DNA from: Roseomonas sp. GC11
GTDB taxonomy: Bacteria > Pseudomonadota > Alphaproteobacteria > Acetobacterales > Acetobacteraceae
Assembly: GCF_024437745.1 (NCBI RefSeq)
Contig: NZ_JANFNY010000021.1
Location: 1-64,000, forward strand
Direction: 5' to 3'
Length of the DNA: 64,000 nt
The notes under the pieces were generated by a model that made no database searches, was not told where the DNA came from, and was given only the letters and a program-made list of their open reading frames with translations. Positions 40,703 to 49,088 of this stretch are shown piece after piece (position 1 is the stretch's first letter; the number at the start of each line of letters is the position of its first letter). Both the position numbers and the translations under genes were made by a program.

Positions 40703-42049
40703 TTAGCCCTCCGCCGGGGCGCGGCGGTCGATGACGCGCCGGGCCTTGCCGGTGCTGCGCTCGATCGCGCCGGGGTCGCGCAGTTCGATCGTGGTGCTGA
40801 CGCCGATCACCGCCTTGATGTGGTGCGCCAGTTCGCGCGCGCAGGCCTCGCGCTCCTCACCGATGATGCCCGGTTCCGCCTCCACCGCCACGGTCATGGA
40901 GTCGAGCGGGCCCTTGCGTGTCAGGATCAGCTGGTAATGCGGGGCGAGGCCGCGCACGCGCAGAATCTGCTCTTCCACCTGCGAGGGGAAGAGGTTGACG
41001 CCGCGCAGGATGATCATGTCGTCGCTGCGGCCCGTCACCTTCTCCATGCGGCGGAAGCCAGGGCGGGCGGTGCCGGGCAGCAGCCGCGTCAGGTCCCGCG
41101 TGCGGTAGCGGATGACGGGCATGGCCTCCTTGCTCAGTGAGGTGAAGACCAGTTCGCCCGGGCTGCCATCGGGCAGCACCGCACCTGTCTCGGGGTCGAT
41201 GATCTCCGGGTAGAAATGATCCTCCCAGATATGCGGCCCGTCCTTGGTCTCCACGCATTCATTGGCGACGCCGGGGCCCATCACTTCTGAAAGTCCGTAG
41301 ATATCCACGGCATGGATGCCGAAGGCCTGCTCGATCTCCTGGCGCATCGCCTCGGTCCAGGGCTCAGCGCCGAAGATGCCGATGCGCAGGCTGGTGCCGC
41401 GCGGGTCGATGCCCTGGCGGCGGAATTCCTCCAGCAGCGCCAGCATGTAGCTCGGCGTCACCATGATGATCTCCGGGCGGAAATCGGTGATGAGCTGGAC
41501 CTGCCGCTCCGTCATGCCGCCAGAGACGGGGATGGCGGTGCAGCCCGCCGCCTCCACCCCGTAATGCGCGCCGAGGCCGCCGGTGAAGAGGCCATAGCCA
41601 TAGGCGATATGCACCTTCATCCCCGGCCGCCCGCCGGCGGCGAGGATGGAGCGCGCGACCAGCCCGGCCCAGGTCTCGATGTCACGCTTCGTATAGCCCA
41701 CCACGGTGGGTTTTCCGGTGGTGCCGGAGGAGGCGTGGATGCGCGCGACATCGCTTTGCGGCACGGCGAACATGCCGAAGGGGTAGTTGGCGCGCAGATC
41801 CGCCTTGGTGGTGAAGGGGAAGCGCGCGAGGTCCGGCAGGTCGTGGAAATCCTCGGGGCGGATGCCCGCCGCGTCGAAGGCCGCGCGGTAATGCGGCACA
41901 TTGGCGTAGGCATGGCGCAGCGTCCAGGCCAGGCGCTCGCGCTGCAGGGCGCGCAGCTCGGGCTGGGTGAGGGCCTCGGCGGCATCGCGCAGGCTGTTGG
42001 GCAGCGGCTCGCCGAGCTGGCGGCCTCCGGTCTCGGGCAGGCTCAGCAT
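40703..42049 (-). CDS. paaK: Phenylacetate-CoA ligase PaaK
   Basis: This 448-residue AMP-forming ligase activates phenylacetate, the first committed step. Motifs include FPFTTKADLRANYPFGMFAV, the phosphate loop HASSGTTGKPTVVGYT, and YGLSEVMGPGVANECVETKDGPHIWEDHFYPEIIDP. The C-terminal GRSDDMIILRGVNLFPSQVEEQIL is typical. It overlaps the paaI end by seven bases. The gene belongs to the minus-strand operon beginning at paaG. Confidence 0.96.
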   Translation of the reverse strand: MLSLPETGGRQLGEPLPNSLRDAAEALTQPELRALQRERLAWTLRHAYANVPHYRAAFDAAGIRPEDFHDLPDLARFPFTTKADLRANYPFGMFAVPQSDVARIHASSGTTGKPTVVGYTKRDIETWAGLVARSILAAGGRPGMKVHIAYGYGLFTGGLGAHYGVEAAGCTAIPVSGGMTERQVQLITDFRPEIIMVTPSYMLALLEEFRRQGIDPRGTSLRIGIFGAEPWTEAMRQEIEQAFGIHAVDIYGLSEVMGPGVANECVETKDGPHIWEDHFYPEIIDPETGAVLPDGSPGELVFTSLSKEAMPVIRYRTRDLTRLLPGTARPGFRRMEKVTGRSDDMIILRGVNLFPSQVEEQILRVRGLAPHYQLILTRKGPLDSMTVAVEAEPGIIGEEREACARELAHHIKAVIGVSTTIELRDPGAIERSTGKARRVIDRRAPAEG

Positions 42050-42489
42050 GGGCTTTCCTCCGGCACCAGCGTGCCTTGGATTTCGCGGGACTGGCCCCGG
42101 AAGGCGGCGAGGATGCTGCCATCCTGGCCGCGCAGCAGCACGTCATAGACGCCGCTGCGCCCGGCCTCGGCGGTGCGCCGGGCCGTGGCGGTGACGACAT
42201 CGCCCGGCCGCGCGGGGCGAAGGAAGGTGATGTCGCAGGCCTGCGCGACGGCGCGCCGGTTGCTGCTGTTGCAGGCGAAGGCGAAGCAGCTATCGGCCAG
42301 GGCAAACAGGAATCCGCCATGGCAGGTGCCGTGCCCATTGGCCATGAAGGCGGCGATGGGCATGCGCATCTCCGCCTCGCCGGGCGCGACGCGCAGCAAT
42401 TCCATGCCGAGATGGCGGGAGGCGGCATCGCCCTCCCACATCGCGGCGGCGGCGGCCTCGGCAAGGGCCTGCGGGCTGCGCGCGCTCAT
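42043..42489 (-). CDS. paaI: Hydroxyphenylacetyl-CoA thioesterase PaaI
   Basis: This 148-residue hot-dog-fold thioesterase hydrolyses dead-end ring-hydroxylated CoA esters to free CoA. The conserved segment NGHGTCHGGFLFALADSCFAFACNS holds the catalytic region, and GRSGVYDVLLRGQDGSILAAFRGQSREI ends the domain. It overlaps paaG by four bases and paaK by seven. This tight packing shows one transcript paaG-paaI-paaK-paaZ. Confidence 0.93.
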   Translation of the reverse strand: MSARSPQALAEAAAAAMWEGDAASRHLGMELLRVAPGEAEMRMPIAAFMANGHGTCHGGFLFALADSCFAFACNSSNRRAVAQACDITFLRPARPGDVVTATARRTAEAGRSGVYDVLLRGQDGSILAAFRGQSREIQGTLVPEESPC

Positions 42490-43286
42490 GCGGGGGCGCC
42501 GGCGAAACGGGGGGCGCGCTTCTCGTGGAAGGCGCGCAGCCCCTCGGCGAAATCGGCCTCCTGGCCGAGGCTGCGCTGCAGGTCGCGCTCCCGGTCAAGC
42601 TGCGCGTTGAGGCTGTTGCCCTCCGCCTCCTGGAAGGCGCGCTTGGTGGCGGCGAGGGCGCCCGCCGGCAGGCGGGCGAGGTGGGCGCAGATGTCCCGCG
42701 CGGCGGGCAGAAGCTCCGCCGCCGGCAGGGCGCGCCAGACGAGGCCCCAGGCGGCGGCCTCCTCGCCGGAGAGCGGCTCGCCGAGCAGCGCATGGCCGAG
42801 GGCGCGGGCGCGGCCGGCAAGGCGCGGCAGCAGCCAGGTGCCGCCGCTGTCCGGCACCAGCCCGAGCCTGGCGAAGGGCTGGAGAAAGCGCGCATCCGTG
42901 GCGGCGACGACAATGTCGCAGGCCAAAGCGAGATTGGCACCCGCCCCGGCGGCGACGCCGTGCACCGCGCAGACCACGGGCTTGGGCATGTCGCGCAGCC
43001 GCCGCACCAGCGGGTTCCAGCCTTCTTCCAGCGTGGCGCCGAGATCGGGCGCGTTGCCGGCGAGGCCGGGATCGGCGAGGTCCTGCCCGGCGCAGAAGCC
43101 GCGTCCTGCACCGGCCAGCAGCAGGGCGCGGCAGGTGGGGTCCGCGGCGGCCTCATCCAGCGCGGCGGCCAGGGCGCGGGCCATGGCGCCGTCGAAGGCG
43201 TTCAGCCGGGACGGGCGGTTGAGCAGCAGCAGGCGATAGCCGGCATGGCGCTCCACCAGGATGGGGGGTGCGTCGGGCTGGTCCAC
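42486..43286 (-). CDS. paaG: Ring-epoxide isomerase PaaG (crotonase family)
   Basis: This 266-residue crotonase-fold enzyme isomerises the ring 1,2-epoxide of phenylacetyl-CoA to oxepin-CoA. It contains GRGFCAGQDLADPGL, AVHGVAAGAGANLALACDIVVAA, and FARLGLVPDSGGTWLLPRLAGRARALG, the last holding the catalytic Asp of PaaG. The ATG at 43286 heads the operon. A 20-bp dyad nearly identical to that upstream of the importer lies at 43329-43348, about 43 bp upstream. Confidence 0.93.
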   Translation of the reverse strand: MDQPDAPPILVERHAGYRLLLLNRPSRLNAFDGAMARALAAALDEAAADPTCRALLLAGAGRGFCAGQDLADPGLAGNAPDLGATLEEGWNPLVRRLRDMPKPVVCAVHGVAAGAGANLALACDIVVAATDARFLQPFARLGLVPDSGGTWLLPRLAGRARALGHALLGEPLSGEEAAAWGLVWRALPAAELLPAARDICAHLARLPAGALAATKRAFQEAEGNSLNAQLDRERDLQRSLGQEADFAEGLRAFHEKRAPRFAGAPA

Positions 43287-43328
43287 AGGTTCCTCCCTCT
43301 GGCCGGCCGAAGGCTTTGCGCTTCTCTA

Positions 43329-43348
43329 TTGACCGGCCGGACGGTTAA
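43329..43348. promoter_or_regulatory. Operator upstream of paaG
   Basis: TTGACCGGCCGGACGGTTAA is the reverse complement of the 32974-32993 site with one base different (19 of 20). It sits 43-62 bp before paaG, where a repressor would block the promoter. The TetR protein at 37937 is the likely binder. Confidence 0.8.
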
Positions 43349-43388
43349 CTATGTCCATGGCCAGCAGCGCCGTCAACTCTCTTGAACG

Positions 43389-43455
43389 GAAGGCGGGGTC
43401 CGGGGAGGCCCTGCCTCCCCGGCGGATGGGGCGCGGGGAAGGCGGCGCCTTCCCC
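43389..43455. terminator. Hairpins after the acyl-CoA ligase gene
   Basis: GGGGAGGCCCTGCCTCCCC and GCGGGGAAGGCGGCGCCTTCCCCGC form strong stems between the ligase stop and the paaG promoter. They separate the two minus-strand transcription units. Confidence 0.75.
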
Positions 43456-43458
43456 GCT

Positions 43459-45039
43459 TCAGGCGGCGCTGTCGCAGGCGAGGTGGCGGAGCGCCTTGCG
43501 GTCCAGCTTCTGCACGCCGGTCATCGGCAGGGCCTCGACGATGCGAAATTCCCCGGGGCACTTATAACCGACGAGCCTCTCCCCCACGAAACCGGCCAGC
43601 GCCGCCTCGGACAATTCCACCCCCGGCCGCGCCACGACATAGGCGATGACGCGTTCCCCGCCGCTGCGCGCATCCGGCACGCCGACCACCCCCGCCGCCG
43701 CGATGCCCGGATGGGTATAGAGAACCTCCTCCACCTCGCGCGGGTAGACGTTGAATCCCTTGACCAGCACAACATCCTTCTTGCGGTCGGTGATGAAGAG
43801 AAAACCCTCCTCATCGAGATGCCCGACATCGCCGGTGTGCAGGAAGCCATCGCGCAGCACCTCCGCCGTTTCGTCCGGCCGGTTGCGATAGCCGGCCATG
43901 AGATGCGGCCCGCGGATGCAGACCTCGCCGCGCGCGCCGGCGGGCAGCACGCGCCGCCCCGTCTCGACATCGACGATGCGGATCTCGTTGCCCGGCAGGG
44001 CGCGCCCGACCGAGCCGGGCCGCACGCCGCTGAGCGCGGTGATGCCGCTGATCGGTGCCATCTCCGTCATGCCATAGCCTTCGTGGATATCGAGCCCCGT
44101 GGTGGCGCGCCAGCGTTCCAGCAGGTCCACCGGCATCGGCGCCCCGCCCGCCGGGCAGACGCGCAGCGCGGAGAGATCCGCCCCCGGCAGGTTGGCCGCC
44201 GCCAGCACCCCGGCATAGATGGCCGGCGGGCCGCCGCCGAACACCGTGACGCGGTGCCGCGCCAGCAGCTCCACAATATGCTCGGGCTTGAAACGCTCGG
44301 GGATGATGATCTCCGCCCGCGCCGAGAGCGGCGCCAGAACGCCCTGCAGGAAGCCGTAGATATGCGTGAAGGGCGCGATGGGCAGCCAGATTTCATCATC
44401 GCGCCGCGTCGGCCAGTTGTATTCGAAGCGGCGCAGCGCGGCGGCGAGGCGGCCATGGCTGTGCTCCACCGCCTTGGGCAGGCCGGTGGTGCCGCCGGTC
44501 AGCATCAGCGCCGCGATATCGCCCTGTTCCACCGGGCGGCGCGCCCAGGGCGCGGGTGGTTCGGCGGCCAGGGCCGTGGCGGTGAGCGCGCCTTCCTCCA
44601 GGCAGAGAATGGCCGGCTCGCCCAGCCGCGCGGCGAGCATCTCGACCAGGGGCCGCGTCGCCGCGGTGCAGAGGATGACGCGCGGCGTCACCTCCCGCAG
44701 CAAAGGTTCCAGCTGGGGAGCGGGATAAAGCGGATTGAGCAGGGCCGGCGGCGTCAGCGCCCGCAGCGCCGCCAGATAGCCGAGATAAAAGGCGATGCCA
44801 TTGGGCAGCAGCAGCGCCACGGCCTCGCCCGGCGCCGCCAGCGCGGCGATGCGGCGCGCCAGCGCGGCGACGGCGCGCCCGGCCTCGCCATAGCGCAGCG
44901 CCTGTCCGGTCTGTCGCGCCATCACGCGGGTCGGGCGGGTTTCCACCGCGTCGCGGAACACCGCGTCGAGGGTGGCGAAGGGCGGGCGCCGCTCACCCAC
45001 GCCGTAGAGCGGCAGGGCTTCTTCCGGGTTCAGGCTCAT
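43459..45039 (-). CDS. AMP-forming acyl-CoA synthetase/ligase
   Basis: This 526-residue adenylate-forming enzyme activates a carboxylic acid to a CoA ester. The phosphate loop is LMLTGGTTGLPKAVEHSHG, the adenine motif HEGYGMTEMAP and the hinge TGDVGHLDEEGFLFITDRKKDVV; the catalytic lysine is in KLDRKALR near the end. It overlaps the preceding dehydrogenase stop by four bases. It differs from PaaK, so it serves another acid. A fatty, arylalkanoic or carnitine-type acid is possible from the neighbours. The MarR gene at 47447 may control the set. Confidence 0.9.
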   Translation of the reverse strand: MSLNPEEALPLYGVGERRPPFATLDAVFRDAVETRPTRVMARQTGQALRYGEAGRAVAALARRIAALAAPGEAVALLLPNGIAFYLGYLAALRALTPPALLNPLYPAPQLEPLLREVTPRVILCTAATRPLVEMLAARLGEPAILCLEEGALTATALAAEPPAPWARRPVEQGDIAALMLTGGTTGLPKAVEHSHGRLAAALRRFEYNWPTRRDDEIWLPIAPFTHIYGFLQGVLAPLSARAEIIIPERFKPEHIVELLARHRVTVFGGGPPAIYAGVLAAANLPGADLSALRVCPAGGAPMPVDLLERWRATTGLDIHEGYGMTEMAPISGITALSGVRPGSVGRALPGNEIRIVDVETGRRVLPAGARGEVCIRGPHLMAGYRNRPDETAEVLRDGFLHTGDVGHLDEEGFLFITDRKKDVVLVKGFNVYPREVEEVLYTHPGIAAAGVVGVPDARSGGERVIAYVVARPGVELSEAALAGFVGERLVGYKCPGEFRIVEALPMTGVQKLDRKALRHLACDSAA

Positions 45040-45995
45040 GCCAGGGATTCCTGTGCGGCCTTCAGGCGCAGCAGCGCCAGGAGGGCCTCGTCACGCGCCT
45101 CGCGGACGGCTTCCGCCTCGCGGCCAGCCAGGGCCTCGGCCACGCCCTCCCGCGCCACCTGCGCCAGCCGGGTATCGACATGGGCGCGGCCGAGATCCGC
45201 CCACATGCCTTCCGTCGCGCGCCACAGCGGTTTCTCGAAGAGCGCGGCGATGCCGCCAGGGCCGCCGGCGAAATGCAGGTTGAGGAAAGGGCCGAGCAGG
45301 GCCCAGCGCAGGCCAGGCCCCTGCGCGATGGCGGCGTCGATATCGGCGATGCTCGCCACGCCCTCCGCCGCCAGGTGGAAGGCCTCCTGCCACAGCGCCG
45401 CCTGCAGGCGGTTGGCGACGTGGCCGTTGATCTCCTTGTGGAGCAGGATCGGGTGCTTGCCCAGGGCGCGGTAGAAATCCATGGCGCGGGTGATGGCCCC
45501 GGGCGCCGTCGCCGGGCCGCCCAGCACCTCCACCAGCGGGATGAGATGCGCCGGGTTGAAGGGATGGCCGAGCAGCACGCGCTCCGGGTGGCGGGCGCAG
45601 GCGTCCTGATAATGCGAGGGGCCGAGGGTGGAGGAGGAACTGGCCAGGATCGCCGCCGGCGGCGCCGCGGCATCGAGGCGCTGGAACAGGGCGCGCTTCA
45701 GCGGCCCATCCTCGGGGCCGCTTTCCTGCACGAAAGTCGCGTGCGCCACAGCGTCTTCCGGGGATGCGGCGAAACGCAGGCGCTCCACGCTCGCACCGGG
45801 GGCGAGGCCCAGGGACTGCATGGCCGGCCATTGTGTGGCCAGGGTGGCGCGCAGTTGCGTCTCCGCATCGGGGGCGGGGTCATAGGCCACCACATCCAGG
45901 CCGCGCGCCAGGAAGAGCGTGGCCCAGGCGGCGCCGATCAGGCCCGTGCCGATCACGGCCACAGGGCCAGCCAGCGGGGTGGGTGATGCTGTCAT
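45036..45995 (-). CDS. 3-hydroxyacyl-CoA / L-carnitine dehydrogenase family protein
   Basis: This 319-residue NAD-dependent dehydrogenase has the Rossmann motif VAVIGTGLIGAAWATLFLARGLDVVAYDPA and the catalytic His in LLGHPFNPAHLIPLVEVLGG. The domain-joining segment NGHVANRLQAALWQEAFHL is also clear. The late block GPGLRWALLGPFLNLHFAGGPGG is typical of the L-carnitine dehydrogenase/lambda-crystallin branch rather than FadB-type enzymes. The start at 45995 has GGGAGG six bases upstream. It is followed directly by the CoA ligase gene. Confidence 0.87.
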   Translation of the reverse strand: MTASPTPLAGPVAVIGTGLIGAAWATLFLARGLDVVAYDPAPDAETQLRATLATQWPAMQSLGLAPGASVERLRFAASPEDAVAHATFVQESGPEDGPLKRALFQRLDAAAPPAAILASSSSTLGPSHYQDACARHPERVLLGHPFNPAHLIPLVEVLGGPATAPGAITRAMDFYRALGKHPILLHKEINGHVANRLQAALWQEAFHLAAEGVASIADIDAAIAQGPGLRWALLGPFLNLHFAGGPGGIAALFEKPLWRATEGMWADLGRAHVDTRLAQVAREGVAEALAGREAEAVREARDEALLALLRLKAAQESLA

Positions 45996-46032
45996 TCTTG
46001 TCCTCCCTGCCGGGGTGCCGCCCGGCCCGGCC

Positions 46033-46097
46033 ATGGACCGGAGAGGGCGCCGCCCTCTCCGGACCTCTCCCGCCAGGACCCTGAGGGTCCTGGACCT
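46033..46097. terminator. Hairpins inside the ligase/dehydrogenase gene set
   Basis: The stems CCGGAGAGGGCGCCGCCCTCTCCGG and CCAGGACCCTGAGGGTCCTGG lie between the thioesterase and dehydrogenase genes. They may attenuate transcription into the downstream pair. Confidence 0.6.
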
Positions 46098-46100
46098 GCG

Positions 46101-46544
46101 TCAGGTCAGGATGGGCTGCGCGGCGCCGGTCAGGCGGGCGGCCACCTCGGCGGGGAAGGGGGCGGCGCGCAGGCCGCCGGGGCGCGTCGCGTCGCGCACG
46201 GCCCAGACGCGCGTCTCGATCCCCTCCACCGCCAGCGTGCCATCGGCCCGCCACAGCCGGTGGCGGATATCGAGGCTGCTGCGCCGCAGATCCTCCACCG
46301 CGCTGTCGATCCGCACCGTGTCGCCAAAGGCGCAGGGGGCGCGGAAGGTGGCGCGCGTATCCACCAGCGGGATGCCAAGGATGCCGTGCTGGCGCAGCAT
46401 CTCGGGCTTCGGCATGCCCAGCGCGGCGGCGAAGAGCGCGGCGGTCGCGGCGTCGAACCACTCGAAATAGCGCGGGTTGAAGACGATGCCGGCCGGGTCG
46501 CAATCGCCCCATTCGATCAGGCGCGTGCGGCTGTTCTGGAACAT
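46101..46544 (-). CDS. Acyl-CoA thioesterase, 4-hydroxybenzoyl-CoA thioesterase/YbgC type
   Basis: This 147-residue hot-dog enzyme hydrolyses an acyl-CoA. The catalytic aspartate lies in IEWGDCDPAGIVFNPRYFEWFDAATAALF, the classic type I pattern. The middle VDTRATFRAPCAFGDTVRIDSAV is typical. The start at 46544 has GGAG ten bases upstream; an ATG at 46571 would overlap the previous gene. It sits between an enoyl-CoA hydratase and a carnitine-dehydrogenase-like gene, an order reminiscent of betainyl-CoA thioesterase next to carnitine dehydrogenase. Confidence 0.88.
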   Translation of the reverse strand: MFQNSRTRLIEWGDCDPAGIVFNPRYFEWFDAATAALFAAALGMPKPEMLRQHGILGIPLVDTRATFRAPCAFGDTVRIDSAVEDLRRSSLDIRHRLWRADGTLAVEGIETRVWAVRDATRPGGLRAAPFPAEVAARLTGAAQPILT

Positions 46545-46557
46545 CGCGCGGGGCTCC

Positions 46558-47346
46558 TCAGTCCGCGGCATCGGGGGCGGCGACCTTGGGGCCGCGGCCG
46601 GCGGCGAAATCGGCCAGGCGCTCCCGCGCCTCCGCCCCGCTCTGCGCCAGCGCCGCCATCATGCTCTCGACGAAAAGCCCGTCCTCCTCGGCCATGTCCT
46701 GGATGCGCGGCAGCGCCTGCAACACGCCAAGCAGCGTCAGCGGCGCCATGCCGGCGATGCGCTCCGCCAGCTCGGCCGCCCTGGCGCGGCCCTCGCCGGC
46801 GGGGGTGAGATACTGCACCAGCCCGGCGCGCTCCGCTTCCTCGGCGCTCAGCACGCGGCCGGTCAGCATCATGTCGGCCATGCGCGAGGCCCCGAGCAGC
46901 CGCGCCACATTCACCGAGGCGCCGCCGCCCACATAGATGCCGCGCGTGCCCTCCGGCAGGGCGAAGAAGGTGCCCGCCTCCGCCACGCGCAGATGGCAGG
47001 CCGCCGCCATCTCCAGCCCGCCGCCCACCGTGGCGCCGTGCAGCGCGGCGATGACGGGAATGCGCCCGCGCTTCAGCTCGTTGAAGGCGGCGTGCCACAT
47101 GCGGGAATGGTGGAACACCTCCGCCGGCTCGCGCGCGCGGTGCTCGGCGAGGTCGAGCCCGGCGCAGAAGCACGGGCCCTCGCCCTGGATCACCAGCACC
47201 GCCGCCTCGGCCTGGGCGCGGCGCACCGCCGCCAGCCATTCCCGCAGCATCGCGTCGTTGATGGCGTTGCGCTTGCGCGGGCGGTCGAGCGTCAGCCACG
47301 CCACGCGGCCGCGCAACTCGTAGCGGATGGTTGGGCCGGCTTCCAT
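46558..47346 (-). CDS. Enoyl-CoA hydratase/isomerase family protein
   Basis: This 262-residue crotonase-fold protein has GPCFCAGLDLAEHRA and ALHGATVGGGLEMAAACHLRVAE as its oxyanion-hole blocks. The following ALPEGTRGIYVGGGASVNVARLLGASRMADMMLTGR gives the usual catalytic Glu as EGTRGIY. It is the first gene of the minus-strand set running to the CoA ligase at 43459. An AT-rich promoter patch with TTATG/CATAA half-sites lies just upstream at 47382. Confidence 0.9.
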   Translation of the reverse strand: MEAGPTIRYELRGRVAWLTLDRPRKRNAINDAMLREWLAAVRRAQAEAAVLVIQGEGPCFCAGLDLAEHRAREPAEVFHHSRMWHAAFNELKRGRIPVIAALHGATVGGGLEMAAACHLRVAEAGTFFALPEGTRGIYVGGGASVNVARLLGASRMADMMLTGRVLSAEEAERAGLVQYLTPAGEGRARAAELAERIAGMAPLTLLGVLQALPRIQDMAEEDGLFVESMMAALAQSGAEARERLADFAAGRGPKVAAPDAAD

Positions 47347-47381
47347 GCTGCGCTTCCTCCCCCAGGTCGGGCTTGCGTCGT

Positions 47382-47398
47382 TTATGTAAGCTCCATAA
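47382..47398. promoter_or_regulatory. Candidate MarR operator/promoter patch
   Basis: TTATG and CATAA form an inverted pair with a 7-base spacer (47382-47398), followed by TAATAAG. It lies 36-52 bp before the enoyl-CoA hydratase start, in the gap next to the MarR gene. MarR proteins bind such short AT-rich dyads; the link is inference. Confidence 0.45.
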
Positions 47399-47446
47399 TA
47401 ATAAGCCGGACGCCGGCCGCAAGAGCCAAGGCGCGGGGGGAGGGCT

Positions 47447-47938
47447 TCAGCGTTGCAGCAGCTTCTGCAGCAGGCCGACGAAATGCCGCCGCTCGGCGGG
47501 GCTCAGCGCCTCGGCGAAACGGGCATCGGTGCCCTCATGGATGCGCTCCATCTCCGCCCAGGCGGCGCGGCCCTTTTCCGTCAGGTGCAGCAGGCTGGCG
47601 CGCAGCTCGGCCTCGTCCGTGCTGCGCTCCACCAGCCCGGCGGCGACAAGGTTGTTGACCAGCACGGCGATGTTGGAGGGCTTCACGCGCAGCTCCTCGG
47701 CAATGGCGCCGGGGCGCACGCCGGGGTTGGCGGCCACCAGCGCCAGCACGCCATAGCCGGCCGGGGTGATGCCGAGGCCGGCGAAGCTGCGGTGGAATTC
47801 ATCGAAGGCGCGCAGCTGCGCCAGCCGCACCAGGAAGCCGGGGCTGGCGGCCAGCGGCGAGTCCAGCCCGCCCGGTCGGCCGGGGGTGGCGGCGGCGGGT
47901 GCGGGGGAGGCGGGGCGCTTGCGGGGAGGCTTCGGCAT
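47447..47938 (-). CDS. MarR family transcriptional regulator
   Basis: This 163-residue winged-helix regulator has LAASPGFLVRLAQLRAFDEFHRSFAGLGITPAGYGVLALVAANPGVRPGAIAEELRVKPSNIAVLVNNLVAAGLVERSTDEAELRASLLHLTEKGR, the standard fold. The start at 47938 gives a basic Lys/Arg/Pro tail of about 25 residues before it. It lies upstream of and co-directional with the hydratase/thioesterase/dehydrogenase/ligase set. This placement is common for repressors that respond to an aromatic or acyl-CoA ester. Confidence 0.88.
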   Translation of the reverse strand: MPKPPRKRPASPAPAAATPGRPGGLDSPLAASPGFLVRLAQLRAFDEFHRSFAGLGITPAGYGVLALVAANPGVRPGAIAEELRVKPSNIAVLVNNLVAAGLVERSTDEAELRASLLHLTEKGRAAWAEMERIHEGTDARFAEALSPAERRHFVGLLQKLLQR

Positions 47939-48053
47939 GATGGCCCGTCCTCTACCGCCGCGAGAGTGGAACAGGAAGCCGGGAATCGGGCAGGCTGCCA
48001 GCCATGGCGGCGCCCGGCGCAAGACCCGGCCCGCGACAGGGAGGACAGGAAAG

Positions 48054-49070
48054 ATGGATGAGGCATTCCGCCGCCGGGCCGTGCTCGGTGGCATGGCGGG
48101 GGGCATGGCCGCGCTGGTGGCCCCGCTGGCGGCCCCGCGCGGGGCGCGCGCGCAGGGGGCGGCGCCGGTCTTGGACCAGGTGGCGCGCACCATCGTCGGC
48201 TTTCCCGCCGGCGGCTCCTCCGACACCGTGGCGCGGCTCTATGCCGAGCGGCTGCGCGGCGCCTACGCCCCGCAGGTGATCGTGGAGAACCGCCCCGGCG
48301 CGGGCGGGCGCGTCGGCATCGAGGCGGTGAAGGCCGCGCGCCCCGATGGCGCCACGCTGCTGCAGACGCCGGCCAGCATGCTGACCATCTACCCGCACAT
48401 CTATCCGCGCTCCGTGCGCTATGACGCGCTGGCCGATTTCATCCCGGTCACGCCGGTGTGCAGCTTTCCCTTCGGCTTCGCCGTGCGCGCCGACCACCCT
48501 GCGCGCAGCCTGGCCGAATTCGCCGCCTGGGCGCGCGCCCAGGGCAATGCCGTGCCCTTCGCCAGCCCCGCCGCCGGCTCCATGCCGCATTTCCTCGGCG
48601 TGCAGATGGCCAAGGCGCTCGGCCTCTCGCTCACCCATGTGCCCTATCGCGGCAGCGCCCCGGCCATGCAGGACCTGATCGGCGGGCAGATCCCCGCCGT
48701 CATGCTGGTGCTGGGCGATATCACCGAATACCAGCGCACCGGTCATGTCCGCATCCTCGGCATTTCCGCGCCGCAGCGCCTGCCGCGCCTGCCGGAACTG
48801 CCGACCTTCGCCGAGCAGGGATACCCCGCCCTGACGGCGGAGGAATGGTTCGGCGTGCTGCTGCCCGCGCGCACCCCGGCGCCGGTGGTGGCCGGGCTGC
48901 ACCGCGCCCTGCTCGCCGCCGCCGCCCAGCCGGAGCTGCAACAGGCCCTCGCCCGCCTCGAATACAGCACCGCCCCGCGCGAGCCCGCCGCCTTCGCCGC
49001 CCAGATCGCCGAGGAGCGCCAGCGCTGGGGCGGCATCATCGCCGATTCCGGGTTTCAGCCGGAGGATTGA
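48054..49070 (+). CDS. TctC/Bug family substrate-binding protein
   Basis: This 338-residue periplasmic binding protein has the twin-arginine-like signal MDEAFRRRAVLGGMAGGMAALVAPL. It belongs with the 20223 gene by IVGFPAGGSSDTVARLYAERLRGAY, LLQTPASMLTIYPHIYPRSVRYDALADFIPVTPVC and PAAGSMPHFLGVQMAKALG. The start at 48054 has GGGAGGACAGGAAAG upstream. It is divergent from the MarR gene and followed, after an R2 terminator, by the BKACE gene. The ligand may be the BKACE substrate, a 3-oxo acid, but the terminator weakens the link. Confidence 0.92.
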   Translation: MDEAFRRRAVLGGMAGGMAALVAPLAAPRGARAQGAAPVLDQVARTIVGFPAGGSSDTVARLYAERLRGAYAPQVIVENRPGAGGRVGIEAVKAARPDGATLLQTPASMLTIYPHIYPRSVRYDALADFIPVTPVCSFPFGFAVRADHPARSLAEFAAWARAQGNAVPFASPAAGSMPHFLGVQMAKALGLSLTHVPYRGSAPAMQDLIGGQIPAVMLVLGDITEYQRTGHVRILGISAPQRLPRLPELPTFAEQGYPALTAEEWFGVLLPARTPAPVVAGLHRALLAAAAQPELQQALARLEYSTAPREPAAFAAQIAEERQRWGGIIADSGFQPED

Positions 49071-49088
49071 GGAAGACAGGGCGCGGTC

